From positions 806,001 through 870,000 of the forward strand of contig CANMCX010000001.1 of NCBI GenBank assembly GCA_947496465.1: a DNA stretch of 64,000 bases, read 5' to 3'. How positions within the stretch are numbered: the stretch's first letter is position 1; the number at the start of each line of letters is the position of its first letter. A program made the position numbers and the translations under genes. The notes under the pieces were generated by a model that saw nothing but the letters and a program-made list of their open reading frames with translations, did not search any database and was not told the origin of the DNA. Positions 44,089-53,621 of this stretch are shown in pieces. Source of the DNA: Marinifilum_A sediminis. GTDB taxonomy: Bacteria > Bacteroidota > Bacteroidia > Bacteroidales > Marinifilaceae.

Positions 44089-45006
44089 ATGAAAGTATTA
44101 ATTACTGGAGGCGCTGGCTATATAGGTACTGAATTGTGCATAAAACTAAATCAGAATCCTGAAGTGAAAGAAATTACCGTATTGGATAATTTAAGTCAAA
44201 ACAATTATAATCTGTTTTTGCATTCACAAATTAAACCCGGAAAAGTAAAGTTTGTGAAAGGCGAATTACTTGATTCACGAACCCTGGATCAAATTGTGAA
44301 AAATGTTGATGTGGTTTATCATCTTGCAGCTGAAAATTCGGATAGCGATAAATTACACCATTTGCACGAACAGGTAAACAATTGGGGAACTGCAGAGCTT
44401 ATTTATGCCATTGAAGAAAGTGATGTGAAACAACTGATTTATGTAAGTTCCACTGCCGTTTATGGATATTCCGATCAGGAATTTGATGTTTATACTTTAC
44501 CCGAGCCAAGCACATCATTGGGCAGTTCTAAACTAAGAGGCGAGCAACATGTAGAACGCATTATGCCAAAAATTAATACGCAAATTATCCGTTTGGCTAA
44601 TGTATTCGGATATGGCGTTAGCATGAAAATGAAAAGCATTGTGAATCGCTTGCAATTCGACTCTTACTTTGTTGGAAGAATTTCAATTCATGGGAGCGGT
44701 AATCAAAAGCGTCCTTTCGTTTCATTGGAAAAAGCATCTGCTATTTTAGCGAATCTTATTGGAGGAAAGTTAGATTCGGGTGTGTACAATTTAGTAGATT
44801 ACAACAAATCGATAATGGATTTGGTTGAAGTAATGCAATCTCAAAATCCAGATATGGAAATGATATTTACCAACCAACACTTGGAATTACCTCAGCAAAT
44901 GGTAAAAACAGATGGTAGAATTATGAAACTGTACGATGGCGAAAGGTTGAGCTTCGAAGAAGAATTAAATGCACTTAAAAATCATTTCGAAACATCGAGT
45001 ATATGA
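44089..45006 (+). CDS. NAD-dependent epimerase/dehydratase-like protein lacking the catalytic tyrosine
   Basis: 305 residues, extended SDR fold. The nucleotide site GGAGYIG is at 7-13; YVSSTAVYG (118-126) is the usual serine region. The catalytic YxxxK reads L144-G-S-S-K148: the tyrosine is replaced by leucine, the lysine is kept. The nearby Tyr residues (Y125, Y127, Y135) do not fit the spacing. The protein may have another activity or be structural. Transcribed alone and ended by a terminator. Confidence 0.82.
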   Translation: MKVLITGGAGYIGTELCIKLNQNPEVKEITVLDNLSQNNYNLFLHSQIKPGKVKFVKGELLDSRTLDQIVKNVDVVYHLAAENSDSDKLHHLHEQVNNWGTAELIYAIEESDVKQLIYVSSTAVYGYSDQEFDVYTLPEPSTSLGSSKLRGEQHVERIMPKINTQIIRLANVFGYGVSMKMKSIVNRLQFDSYFVGRISIHGSGNQKRPFVSLEKASAILANLIGGKLDSGVYNLVDYNKSIMDLVEVMQSQNPDMEMIFTNQHLELPQQMVKTDGRIMKLYDGERLSFEEELNALKNHFETSSI

Positions 45007-45028
45007 TATTAGCGATTGGTTTACACAT

Positions 45029-45064
45029 AAAAAAAGGACGATTCTCTCGAGTCTTCCTTTTTTT
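45029..45064 (+). terminator. Terminator of the epimerase-like gene
   Basis: AAAAAAAGGA (45029-45038) pairs with TCCTTTTTTT (45055-45064), with further inner pairs and one mismatch. Confidence 0.75.
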
Positions 45065-45125
45065 GTATACAATATTATTATTTTACTCTTTTGTGAAAAA
45101 TTCAATTAAATAGAGTAGAATCTAA

Positions 45126-46226
45126 TTAGATATTTCCGGTAAGCTTTTTAACAAACCTGTATTTATTAAAAAACTCTTTAGCAATCACACGAAGTAATGT
45201 ATAAGTTGGTATCGCCAAAACCATACCTAAAATTCCTGCCATACTACCTGCCATAATAATCACTATAAAAATCTCAAGTGGATGAGCATTTACTGAATTT
45301 GAATAGATTAATGGCTGGAATAAAATGTTATCAATTACCTGAACCAAAGCAAAAACGATAGCCATATACCCTAATAAAGGAAGAATGCCTGTATAAAAAT
45401 CAATATCTAAATTGGTCGCAATTCCAATAATCATCCCGAAACATGCACCAATAATAGGTCCAATATAAGGGATTACATTCATCATTCCTGCAAACAATCC
45501 GATCACAACTGCAGTACTAAATGGCAATCCTACAATGGTCAATCCAATGGTCACCATAAATCCAACCAAAATCACCTCAAAGAATAAACCAACAAAGTAG
45601 CGCATCAATAATTTCTTAATAGATTCCAATACATGCAGCACTCCTTCCTCGTGTTTTGCTGGAACCAAAACCACCAAACCGCCTGTAAACAAACTACTAT
45701 CTTTCAAGAAAAAGAAGGTGATGAATGAGATTGAAAACAGTGCGATAAATATATTGCCCAAAGTACCCGCAAGCGATCCAAATATGGATGAAACATCGGA
45801 TACCTTAACAAAAGAGGTAATGTTATCTACTATTACAGCTTTTAAATTAAAGGCTTCGCCATCGGCAGAATATTTTGCAACCAGGCTCTCTAATTTTTGG
45901 ATGGGTTCTTCAAGACTATGTGCAGCTGCATTTACATCTATATTAGATAAATCTTGCGCTTGTGAAGCAACCATTGGTATAAAGGTTCTGAAAAACATCA
46001 CCATTACAAACCACAATAAAATTAGAGTTATACCAGCAGAAAGTGCTGGTGGACAAGTCCATTTTTTAATTTTTACTTTATTTAATAAATCGACAACTGG
46101 ACGACCAATAAAAGATAGAACAACTGAAATTAAAATATAGGCAACAATATTGCTAAAATACCAAAACATTAAACCCAACAGGATTAAACCCAGGGCAACC
46201 AATACATATTTTCCTTTTCCGTTCAT
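45126..46226 (-). CDS. AI-2E family transporter
   Basis: 366 residues, about eight helices. The family has the N-terminal helix pair, a periplasmic stretch (about 75-140) and the cluster of helices around IGLFAGMMNVIPYIGPIIGA. Members are annotated from a putative autoinducer-2 exporter, but others work as Na+/H+ antiporters, so the substrate is uncertain. Between two terminators, transcribed alone. Confidence 0.85.
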   Translation of the reverse strand: MNGKGKYVLVALGLILLGLMFWYFSNIVAYILISVVLSFIGRPVVDLLNKVKIKKWTCPPALSAGITLILLWFVMVMFFRTFIPMVASQAQDLSNIDVNAAAHSLEEPIQKLESLVAKYSADGEAFNLKAVIVDNITSFVKVSDVSSIFGSLAGTLGNIFIALFSISFITFFFLKDSSLFTGGLVVLVPAKHEEGVLHVLESIKKLLMRYFVGLFFEVILVGFMVTIGLTIVGLPFSTAVVIGLFAGMMNVIPYIGPIIGACFGMIIGIATNLDIDFYTGILPLLGYMAIVFALVQVIDNILFQPLIYSNSVNAHPLEIFIVIIMAGSMAGILGMVLAIPTYTLLRVIAKEFFNKYRFVKKLTGNI

Positions 46227-46274
46227 AAAGAAGCAATCTTTAGTGTGTTGTGATAAAAGTAAGAATTTTTAGTA

Positions 46275-46304
46275 TAAAAAAAGGCTTCCACATTGGGAAG
46301 CCTT
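46275..46304 (-). terminator. Terminator of lon
   Basis: AAGGCTTCC (46281-46289) and GGAAGCCTT (46296-46304); on the minus strand a run of T follows. Confidence 0.85.
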
Positions 46305-46323
46305 CTCTCTATTTTTTATATCC

Positions 46324-48777
46324 TTAAATATCCAAAGGATTTTTTACTTTTTGTTTCATCAAAGCAATGTCCAAAACCTCCATTATTTCATCCACAAAGT
46401 GGAATTTCAAGCCTTTCAAATAGATATCTTTGATTTCCTCGATATCCTTTTTGTTTTGATTACAAAGAATAATCTCTTTGATTCCAGCTCTTTTAGCGGC
46501 AAGTATTTTTTCTTTAATTCCACCAACTGGTAGCACTTTACCTCGCAAAGTAATCTCACCAGTCATGGCTAAGTTCTTCTTCACTTTTCGCTGAGTAAAT
46601 ATTGAAGCCATAGCGGTAACCATAGTAACACCTGCCGATGGACCATCTTTCGGAATTGCTCCTTCAGGTACGTGAACATGAAGATTCCACTCATCGAATG
46701 TTTGTTTTTTGATTCCCAAATCATCACAGTGAGCTCTCAAATATTCCTGAGCCAACAATGCCGATTCTTTCATCACATCTCCCAAGTTACCCGTTAAAGT
46801 CAATTTTCCTTTTCCTGTTGATAAACTCGATTCAATAAACAGAATTTCTCCTCCTACCGAAGTCCAGGCTAAACCTGTTACAACACCGGCATACTCATTC
46901 CCCTGATACTTCTCACGATTGAACATTTCAGCACCTAAGAACTCTTTTAAATCTTCAATTTTTAGATTGATATCGTACTCCTCATCCATGGCTACCTTAC
47001 GAGCTACTCTTCGCATAATTTTTGCGATTCGCTGATCCAATGCACGAACTCCAGATTCTCTGGTATATTTATCGATTACCTCAGCAATAACTTCTTTCGA
47101 AATCTTGATATTCTTATTGGTAATACCATGATTCTCCATTTGCTTTGGAAGCAAGTGACGCTTGGCAATCTCTATTTTCTCTTCCTGAATGTATCCGCTA
47201 ACATCGATCATTTCCATACGATCGCGAAGTGGTGCAGAAATTGATCCTACATTATTTGCTGTAGCTACGAACATCACTTTAGATAAATCGTAGTCAACCT
47301 CAAGGAAATTATCGTGGAAAGTACTGTTCTGTTCCGGATCTAAAACCTCAAGCAATGCTGATGATGGATCTCCTCTAAAATCACTACCTACTTTGTCAAT
47401 TTCATCTAAAATGAAAACCGGATTCGATGAAGCCGCCTTTTTCATTCCCTGAATGATACGTCCTGGCATCGCGCCAATATATGTTTTACGGTGACCACGA
47501 ATCTCTGACTCATCGTGCAATCCACCTAAGGACATTCTGACATACTTACGATTCAATGCGCCAGCGATAGATTTTCCCAATGATGTTTTACCAACTCCCG
47601 GAGGTCCGTACAAACATAAAATAGGAGATTTTAAATCACCTTTTAGTTTCAAGACTGCTAAATGCTCTATGATACGATCTTTGACTTTCTCCAAGCCAAA
47701 ATGATCCTTATCCAATACTTCCTGAGCATTTTTCAAATCAAAATTATCCTCGGTAAAATCACTCCAAGGTAAATCCAATAATTCTTGCAAATAGTTCAGT
47801 TGTACCGAGTATTCTGCTGCTGCAGGATTCAATCGCTGAAGTTTTTTCAACTCTTTTTTGAAAGTCTCCCCAACTTCTTCGGTCCATTTTTTATCCTTGG
47901 CTTTCTCTTCCAATTCAATCACATCCTGATCGTTAGGGCTTCCACCTAATTCATCTTGAATGGTTTTCATTTGCTGGTGCAACAAATACTCTCTCTGTTG
48001 CTGATCCATATCGGTTTTCACCTTCGACTGGATGTCATCTTTCAATTCCAGCACCTGAACCTCGCGAACCAATAATTCCAAAAGTTTCATAGCACGGTCA
48101 CGAATATTATCGTACTCCAGTAACTTTTGCTTTTGATTGTGCTTCACCTCTGAATTACTCGAAATAAAATTGATTAAAAAAGATGAACCTTCAATATTCT
48201 TTATTGCGAACGAAGCCTCGCTAGGAATATGCGGAGATAGCTTAATTACCTTAATCGCCATATCCTTAACAGAAGAAACCAAAGCTTTATACTCGTTGTC
48301 TTCTACTTCAGGACGATTATCTTTTAATGTCTTGATTTTACCAATATGAAATGGATCCTCGCTGATGATTTCCTCTAACTCGAATCGCTTTTTCCCCTGA
48401 AGAATAACTGTTGTTGATCCATCAGGCATCTCCAAAATCTTGATAATCTGAGCTACAGTACCAATTTTATTGATATCCTCAAAATGTGGATCTTCAACAC
48501 TTAAATCAATCTGTGAAGCAGCACCCAACATTCCCTTGTTATTGTAAACCTCACGTACCAATTTCAAAGATTTCTCACGTCCAACAGATATTGGAATTAC
48601 TACTCCTGGGAATAATACTGTATTTCTTAAAGGTAATATTGGTAAAGTTTCTGGCACTTGTAATTCGTCCAGAGCACTTTCATCTTCATCTGTTATAATC
48701 GGAATAAAATCCGAATCTTCGTCCATCATATTTGACAAAGCTATATCGCTAATATTGAATTCTATCTTACTACTCAT
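46324..48777 (-). CDS. lon: ATP-dependent Lon protease
   Basis: 817 residues. N-terminal substrate domain (about 40-240), a coiled-coil region, AAA+ domain with Walker A GPPGVGKTS (near 390), and the protease domain with the serine of DGPSAGV at 714 and the lysine in ILAAKRAGIKE about 40 residues later. A soluble quality-control protease. An acidic N-terminal extension of about 35 residues precedes the domain. Probably transcribed alone. Confidence 0.97.
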   Translation of the reverse strand: MSSKIEFNISDIALSNMMDEDSDFIPIITDEDESALDELQVPETLPILPLRNTVLFPGVVIPISVGREKSLKLVREVYNNKGMLGAASQIDLSVEDPHFEDINKIGTVAQIIKILEMPDGSTTVILQGKKRFELEEIISEDPFHIGKIKTLKDNRPEVEDNEYKALVSSVKDMAIKVIKLSPHIPSEASFAIKNIEGSSFLINFISSNSEVKHNQKQKLLEYDNIRDRAMKLLELLVREVQVLELKDDIQSKVKTDMDQQQREYLLHQQMKTIQDELGGSPNDQDVIELEEKAKDKKWTEEVGETFKKELKKLQRLNPAAAEYSVQLNYLQELLDLPWSDFTEDNFDLKNAQEVLDKDHFGLEKVKDRIIEHLAVLKLKGDLKSPILCLYGPPGVGKTSLGKSIAGALNRKYVRMSLGGLHDESEIRGHRKTYIGAMPGRIIQGMKKAASSNPVFILDEIDKVGSDFRGDPSSALLEVLDPEQNSTFHDNFLEVDYDLSKVMFVATANNVGSISAPLRDRMEMIDVSGYIQEEKIEIAKRHLLPKQMENHGITNKNIKISKEVIAEVIDKYTRESGVRALDQRIAKIMRRVARKVAMDEEYDINLKIEDLKEFLGAEMFNREKYQGNEYAGVVTGLAWTSVGGEILFIESSLSTGKGKLTLTGNLGDVMKESALLAQEYLRAHCDDLGIKKQTFDEWNLHVHVPEGAIPKDGPSAGVTMVTAMASIFTQRKVKKNLAMTGEITLRGKVLPVGGIKEKILAAKRAGIKEIILCNQNKKDIEEIKDIYLKGLKFHFVDEIMEVLDIALMKQKVKNPLDI

Positions 48778-48906
48778 TATCTCGTTTCTCTTATTCTTTG
48801 ATTGTATCTATAAAGGAAACAACTTTTATTGAAAATGAATGACAAATTGTCGTATCCTTGCAAAAAATTTTAGTCTACTACTAGTTGGCAATAGCTATGC
48901 CAAAAT

Positions 48907-48944
48907 AAAAAAGAGCTCAAACAATTTAATGCTCGAGCTCTTTT
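48907..48944 (-). terminator. Terminator of the GlmU-like gene
   Basis: AAAAGAGCTC (48909-48918) and GAGCTCTTTT (48935-48944) with a 16-base loop; T-rich after it on the minus strand. Confidence 0.75.
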
Positions 48945-48962
48945 CTTTCAATATCTTATTAA

Positions 48963-50153
48963 TTAAAATGATTTCCGATAATCTTTAGTCATATCAAAAA
49001 TATGAGATAAGATGTTTTTTTCAATCTCGTTAAATTCTATTCCTCGTCGTTGCATTACCAAGTCGGCAACCTCGAATGTGGCTTTTAATCTATACTCTTT
49101 AAACCCATGATTTCCACCCATAGAGAATGACGGAATAAAGTTACGTGGAAAGCCAGCACCAAAAACATTAGCACTAACTCCAATAACAGTTCCGGTATTT
49201 AGCATGGTGTTGATACCAAGCTTAGAATGATCTCCCATAATGGTACCACAAAACTGTAATCCAGTTCTGGCAAAACTTTGAGTGGTATAACTCCATAACT
49301 TCACCGGAGAATAATTGTTCTTTAGGTTAGAATTGTTGGTATCAGCACCAATATTACACCATTCTCCTAGTACCGCATTACCCAGGAATCCATCATGCGC
49401 TTTGTTGGAATAACCAAACATCACCACATTATTCAATTCACCTCCACATTTGCAATACGGACCTAAAGTGGTAGCTCCATAAACTTTCGCACCTAAATTC
49501 AGAACCGAATGCTCGCACATTGCTAGTGGTCCACGAACCAAAACACCTTCCATTATTTCGGCATCTTTTCCAATATAAATTGGACCTTTTTGTGCATTCA
49601 ATGTAGCAAATTCAACTTTGGCTCCTTCTTCAAGAAAAATATTTTCTTTACCCAAAACATTTACTGTACCACTAATTTCTTGAGATTTTCGTCCTGCAGT
49701 TAGCAGTTCAAAGTCATCACGAAGAGCCTGATCGTTTAATTCAAAAATTTGATATGGTTTATCTACTCGAATAAATTCACCAGAATATTCTACAGTTTGC
49801 TTTCCTAAAATCTCTTCTTCTGTTACCAGATTAACATCTTCTGATTTAAAATTAGCTGCTAAAATAACTTCACCCGCCGTCAAGAACTCATCAAGCTTTA
49901 AGTTGTTTATGGCATCAATCAATTTCGGATTTGGCAAAATAGATCCATTTACCAAAAGATTCTCATCTTGCAAACGAATTGGAAATTTTTCGGATAGATA
50001 TTCTTTGGTTAAAAAGCTAAGCTTTGAAGCAAGAACTCGTTCCCATTTCTCACGAATGGTTAGAATCCCAACACGCATTTCGGCAACCGGACGAGTAAAA
50101 CTTAATGGACGCATTTCATTCCATGCTCCATCATCAAAAAGTATATAGTTCAT
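48963..50153 (-). CDS. GlmU-like sugar-phosphate nucleotidyltransferase/acyltransferase (Bacteroidota type)
   Basis: 396 residues. The N-terminal part (about 1-200) is an altered nucleotidyltransferase starting NYILFDDGAWNEMRPLSFTRP, and the C-terminal part (about 200-360) is a left-handed beta-helix of hexapeptide repeats (such as IGKDAEIMEGVLVRGP). This is the alternative GlmU of Bacteroidota (TIGR03991), thought to make UDP-GlcNAc for peptidoglycan and lipopolysaccharide. Preceded by a promoter at 50201-50231. Confidence 0.88.
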   Translation of the reverse strand: MNYILFDDGAWNEMRPLSFTRPVAEMRVGILTIREKWERVLASKLSFLTKEYLSEKFPIRLQDENLLVNGSILPNPKLIDAINNLKLDEFLTAGEVILAANFKSEDVNLVTEEEILGKQTVEYSGEFIRVDKPYQIFELNDQALRDDFELLTAGRKSQEISGTVNVLGKENIFLEEGAKVEFATLNAQKGPIYIGKDAEIMEGVLVRGPLAMCEHSVLNLGAKVYGATTLGPYCKCGGELNNVVMFGYSNKAHDGFLGNAVLGEWCNIGADTNNSNLKNNYSPVKLWSYTTQSFARTGLQFCGTIMGDHSKLGINTMLNTGTVIGVSANVFGAGFPRNFIPSFSMGGNHGFKEYRLKATFEVADLVMQRRGIEFNEIEKNILSHIFDMTKDYRKSF

Positions 50154-50200
50154 TATAGTAGTAATGTAAACCCAAGGGGCTATTAGTAGTGTTCTTCGAT

Positions 50201-50231
50201 CAAAATTACATAAAAAAAGATTTATTTCAAT
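50201..50231 (-). promoter_or_regulatory. Promoter of the GlmU-like gene
   Basis: On the minus strand ATTG (50231-50228), 19 bases, TAATTTTG (50208-50201); the -7 is an exact consensus, the -33 keeps TTG. Leader of about 40 bases. Confidence 0.6.
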
Positions 50232-50280
50232 TATTCACACGTAGAATCACACATATTCAAAAACATAGAACTTTTTGAGC

Positions 50281-50311
50281 AAAAAAAAAGCTCCGAAAAA
50301 CGGAGCTTTTT
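50281..50311 (-). terminator. Terminator of rpmE2
   Basis: AAAAAGCTCCG (50285-50295) pairs with CGGAGCTTTTT (50301-50311); nine T follow on the minus strand. Confidence 0.88.
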
Positions 50312-50330
50312 AATATCATATGACCAAGAA

Positions 50331-50582
50331 TTACTTTTTGAATTTCTTGTATCTGTTTCTGAACTTGTCCACACGTCCAGCTGTATCTACTAATGTCATC
50401 TTACCTGTATAGAAAGGGTGAGAAGTATTAGAGATCTCTAACTTGATTAATGGGTACTCAACACCTTCGAATTCAATAGTTTCTTTAGTGTTAGCAGTCG
50501 ACTTAGCAATAAAAACAGTTTCGTTTGACATGTCTTTAAATGCAACAAGACGATAGTTTTCCGGATGTATTCCCTTTTTCAT
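50331..50582 (-). CDS. rpmE2: Ribosomal protein bL31, type B (zinc-free)
   Basis: 83 residues with the bL31 start (MKKGIHPENY) and the TSHPFYTG element near residue 54. No cysteine is present, so it is the C-minus, zinc-independent form. With a full consensus promoter and terminator of its own. Confidence 0.95.
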   Translation of the reverse strand: MKKGIHPENYRLVAFKDMSNETVFIAKSTANTKETIEFEGVEYPLIKLEISNTSHPFYTGKMTLVDTAGRVDKFRNRYKKFKK

Positions 50583-50627
50583 TTTAAATATCCTTTAAAT
50601 TTCTTATAATCTTCTTCCAATGGAGTG

Positions 50628-50658
50628 CAAAGGTAGATATTGTAATTTATTTTGCAAA
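50628..50658 (-). promoter_or_regulatory. Full-consensus promoter of rpmE2
   Basis: On the minus strand TTTG (50658-50655), 19-base spacer, TACCTTTG (50635-50628): exact match to both elements, about 46 bases before the ATG. It lies just after the stop of the upstream gene. Confidence 0.8.
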
Positions 50659-50670
50659 AAATTCAAGAAA

Positions 50671-51885
50671 TTATTCTGCACTTTCCTTTACATTTTTTTT
50701 CTTTGCCTTATCTCCTCTGTTTTCCAGAGGGATAATAGGTGTCCTTTTGAATGGCTTATTGCGATCAAAAAGGTATCTATAAGTGTAATGTGTCTTCATT
50801 CTAACACCACCAACCGACTCATAAATGGAGATCATTTTCGGATTAAAATCACCTACCCACGACAATTCCATTTCTGTATACTGTGGCTTCAGCTTCATTT
50901 TTCTATCCATATGCCAGAAAATACCCGACTCAACGCCAAAACGTTGGTATTTAGGCACAACTCCCATTATGGTTATACGTCCACGAGTAATCGTTTTTCT
51001 TTTTAAGTGATATAGAAACTTTAGTTTGTTCCACAAATTAAACTTCCCGTTCATCTTTGTTAAAATCTGATTGATATCAGGCATTGCCACAAAGAAAGCT
51101 ACCGGTTTCCCCTCATGATAAGCAAACCAAATAAAATCTTCTTCGATTACACCTTTACCCTCTCTGGCAATCTTACGAATATCATCAGGATCGATCGGAG
51201 AAAAGTTATCATGAAATTTCCAGGCTTCGTTATAAACTGAAATAATATCCTGAATGTACTTCTCTTGATTATCGTAACTGAAGTGCTCAAAAGTAAATCC
51301 TGGCTTCTTAGCAATCCACTCAGCAATTTTCCAAAATCTCTCAGGAAAAGGCTTTGTTCTATCCAAGTGATAACTGTATTGTTCAAAAAATACTTTGAAC
51401 CCATAGGATTCAAAAAACTCCTTGTAATATTTTTGATGATACGGCATTCCATATCCTTGCGGTATAAAGCCATCTACTAAAAGACCCCAATGGTTATCAT
51501 TTTCTCCAAAATTGATTGGACCATCCATGGCTTCCATTCCTCTTTCCTGTAACCAGGTTTTTGCAGTATCAAATAAAAGATAAGCTGCCTTTTTGTCATT
51601 TACGCACTCAAAAAAGCCACATCCACCTGTTGGCTGATCAAAAGAGAAAGCTTTGTTTGAGTTTATAAATGCAGCAATTCTTCCTAGGGTTTTGCCGTTA
51701 CTATCCTGCAAAATCCATCGGATGGCTTCTCCATGCTTGAAGAATGAGTTCTCATTAGGATCAAAAATCCCTTCAATTTCTCCATCTAACGGACGTGCGT
51801 AATTGGAATCATTTTTATAGATGAATCCAGCTAAATCTAAAAATTCTTTTCGATGCTTTTTGTTTGAAACTTCAATTATATTCAC
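50671..51885 (-). CDS. GNAT-like N-acyltransferase, function unknown
   Basis: 404 residues. The segment RITIMGVVPKYQRFGVESGI (about 300-319) resembles the acetyl-CoA-binding motif A (Q/RxxGx/A) of GNAT enzymes, and the C-terminal strand (FNPKMISIYESVGGVRMKTH) resembles motif B. The N-terminal half has a further GNAT-like part (GEAIRWILQDSNGKTLGRIA). So it may be a double-GNAT or Fem-like protein. No signal peptide, acts in the cytoplasm. The start is GTG at 51885. Substrate unknown. Confidence 0.6.
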   Translation of the reverse strand: MNIIEVSNKKHRKEFLDLAGFIYKNDSNYARPLDGEIEGIFDPNENSFFKHGEAIRWILQDSNGKTLGRIAAFINSNKAFSFDQPTGGCGFFECVNDKKAAYLLFDTAKTWLQERGMEAMDGPINFGENDNHWGLLVDGFIPQGYGMPYHQKYYKEFFESYGFKVFFEQYSYHLDRTKPFPERFWKIAEWIAKKPGFTFEHFSYDNQEKYIQDIISVYNEAWKFHDNFSPIDPDDIRKIAREGKGVIEEDFIWFAYHEGKPVAFFVAMPDINQILTKMNGKFNLWNKLKFLYHLKRKTITRGRITIMGVVPKYQRFGVESGIFWHMDRKMKLKPQYTEMELSWVGDFNPKMISIYESVGGVRMKTHYTYRYLFDRNKPFKRTPIIPLENRGDKAKKKNVKESAE

Positions 51886-51917
51886 CCGAAACGTATTAAA
51901 TTTTAAACGGAAAGTTA

Positions 51918-52682
51918 TTAATCTCGACTTGCCAATTTAGACAACAATCTTAACAATTCTATATATAACCAAATTAAGGTAACCATTAAACCAAAGGCTC
52001 CATACCATTCCATATATTTTGGTGCTCCCGATTTCGCTCCTTTTTCAATAAAATCAAAATCTAAAACTAAGTTCAATGCAGCAATAACCACCACAAACAA
52101 ACTAATCCCAATACTAAGCAAACTCGAACCATAATAAAGTCCATTCCCTAATCCAAACATACCCAAAATCCAAGTTACCATATAAAACAACATGATACCA
52201 CCAGTAGCAGCAATAATTCCTGATCTAAATTTTTGAGTTACTTTTATCAATCCTGTTTTGTAAGCAAACAACATTGCAAATAAAGTTCCGAATGTTAAAC
52301 CTACGGCTTGCATTACGATTCCTGGGTACGAGGCGTTCATTAAAGCGGAAATACCACCCAAAAACAATCCTTCGAACAATGCATAAAAGGGAGCAGTATA
52401 AGGAGATAATTTAGGTTTAAATACTGTAACTAATGCAAGAATAAATCCGCCAATTGCACCTCCAATCATCCATGGATAAACCGATGAGGTTATTTGACCT
52501 GTGCCTGAAACATCTGAAACCATTCCCCATGTAAAGCTTGCTGCAGCAACAACAAAGAATAACAAAAGGGCAATTTTATTAACCGTTCCATTAACGGTCA
52601 TTGCTTCATCGTATGATTGTGTTCGTGATCCGTAAAATATTTTTTCGCTTAATACCGGATTAGAACTTTTTGTTAATGCCAT
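51918..52682 (-). CDS. Bax inhibitor-1/YccA family membrane protein
   Basis: 254 residues from the ATG at 52682; the three codons before it begin with TTG. Seven membrane helices, family form BaxI_1 (start MALTKSSNPVLSEKIF). The C-terminal helix ends in FGLMVTLIWLYIELLRLLSK, matching the family's last segments, and the two aspartates of the proposed pH/Ca2+ sensor (VLDFDFIEKG) are present. Possibly a Ca2+ leak or stress-related membrane protein. Confidence 0.88.
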   Translation of the reverse strand: MALTKSSNPVLSEKIFYGSRTQSYDEAMTVNGTVNKIALLLFFVVAAASFTWGMVSDVSGTGQITSSVYPWMIGGAIGGFILALVTVFKPKLSPYTAPFYALFEGLFLGGISALMNASYPGIVMQAVGLTFGTLFAMLFAYKTGLIKVTQKFRSGIIAATGGIMLFYMVTWILGMFGLGNGLYYGSSLLSIGISLFVVVIAALNLVLDFDFIEKGAKSGAPKYMEWYGAFGLMVTLIWLYIELLRLLSKLASRD

Positions 52683-52737
52683 ATGAATCAATACTTAATC
52701 TTAATAATTTACTTTTCTTATCTTAATTTATATGCTT

Positions 52738-52745
52738 CAAATTTA
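52738..52745 (-). promoter_or_regulatory. Promoter -7 element of the Bax inhibitor gene
   Basis: TAAATTTG on the minus strand, 56 bases before the ATG, matches TAnnTTTG. No -33 element seen. Confidence 0.4.
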
Positions 52746-52812
52746 CTCCGTTTAATTTTCTTTTCCTAGATTTTTAGATCAATCCAGTCATAAATTATCT
52801 TAAAAGTACTGT

Positions 52813-53487
52813 CTATAATTCAAGTTCATATTGTAAATCATTCCATACATCCTGCCAATTTTCATCTTTGCTTTTTAAATTCTGCACTTTGGTACTTATT
52901 CTATCCGCCAGATTAGTATTTAAACGAACCAATTTTCCTAAACTCCTTTTCACCTGATTTCTAAGATAGTTCTCGTCAATATTGTTTGGAATTAGTTCAA
53001 TATGCTTTGCCAGCCAATGAATATCCTCATTTCGTTTTAGCAAAGCCATTCTTCCCAAAACCAAAATGGCACATATAACTTTTCGGAAATTACCGGATTG
53101 CAACCAAGCCGGAAGCAACTCATGAATATCAGGTAAATTGACAAAAAGATTCATACTTGCCTGTTCGAGCATTTCATTCGACTCCATTTCTTCAAACCAA
53201 CGTGACAATTGTTCGGGGCTTACCTCTTGAGGATTTTCAAGAAGAGTAGCAAGAATTCTGGTTTCTCTATACTCTTTCGTCCATAGTTTGTGAGCCAACA
53301 AGTGGTTTGCTTTGTATCCAGCAGCCAATTCTCGTAAATTAACAATGGTTGCTCCAAGGGATTTTTGATAATTCAATCCAAATTTTTTCATCTCGTGATG
53401 AGTTTCACCATTTCTCAAAACCTGTGTTTTTTTGAAAATTTCCTGAAACTGATCCTCTATCTGCTTATCGTCAATAAAAAATTCCAT
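52813..53487 (-). CDS. DNA alkylation repair (AlkD)-like HEAT-repeat protein
   Basis: 224 residues, all helical. The segment LAHKLWTKEYRETRILATLL resembles the second HEAT-like unit of AlkD glycosylases, and later parts (ICAILVLGRMALLKRNE) continue the pattern. The catalytic aspartate and aromatic residues of AlkD cannot be confirmed by eye. The ATG at 53487 is preferred because the alternative TTG at 53514 lies inside the -7 box. Transcribed divergently from tRNA-His. Confidence 0.6.
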   Translation of the reverse strand: MEFFIDDKQIEDQFQEIFKKTQVLRNGETHHEMKKFGLNYQKSLGATIVNLRELAAGYKANHLLAHKLWTKEYRETRILATLLENPQEVSPEQLSRWFEEMESNEMLEQASMNLFVNLPDIHELLPAWLQSGNFRKVICAILVLGRMALLKRNEDIHWLAKHIELIPNNIDENYLRNQVKRSLGKLVRLNTNLADRISTKVQNLKSKDENWQDVWNDLQYELEL

Positions 53488-53511
53488 TTTTTTTAATTTG
53501 TTAACTGTCTG

Positions 53512-53519
53512 CAAAGGTA
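53512..53519 (-). promoter_or_regulatory. Promoter -7 element of the AlkD-like gene
   Basis: TACCTTTG on the minus strand, 25 bases before the ATG. Exact match to TAnnTTTG; it fixes the start at 53487. Confidence 0.55.
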
Positions 53520-53568
53520 GAGTTTATAATCTTTTCGGAATATTTTTTTAATTTTTTTTCAATTTTTA

Positions 53569-53601
53569 TTTGGAGAATAAATAAGGTTTTCTCTATATTT
53601 G
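53569..53601 (+). promoter_or_regulatory. Promoter of tRNA-His
   Basis: TTTG (53569-53572), 21-base spacer, TATATTTG (53594-53601); exact match. The tRNA starts 21 bases after the -7 box. Confidence 0.75.
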
Positions 53602-53621
53602 CACCGCAATAGAGCAGAAAT

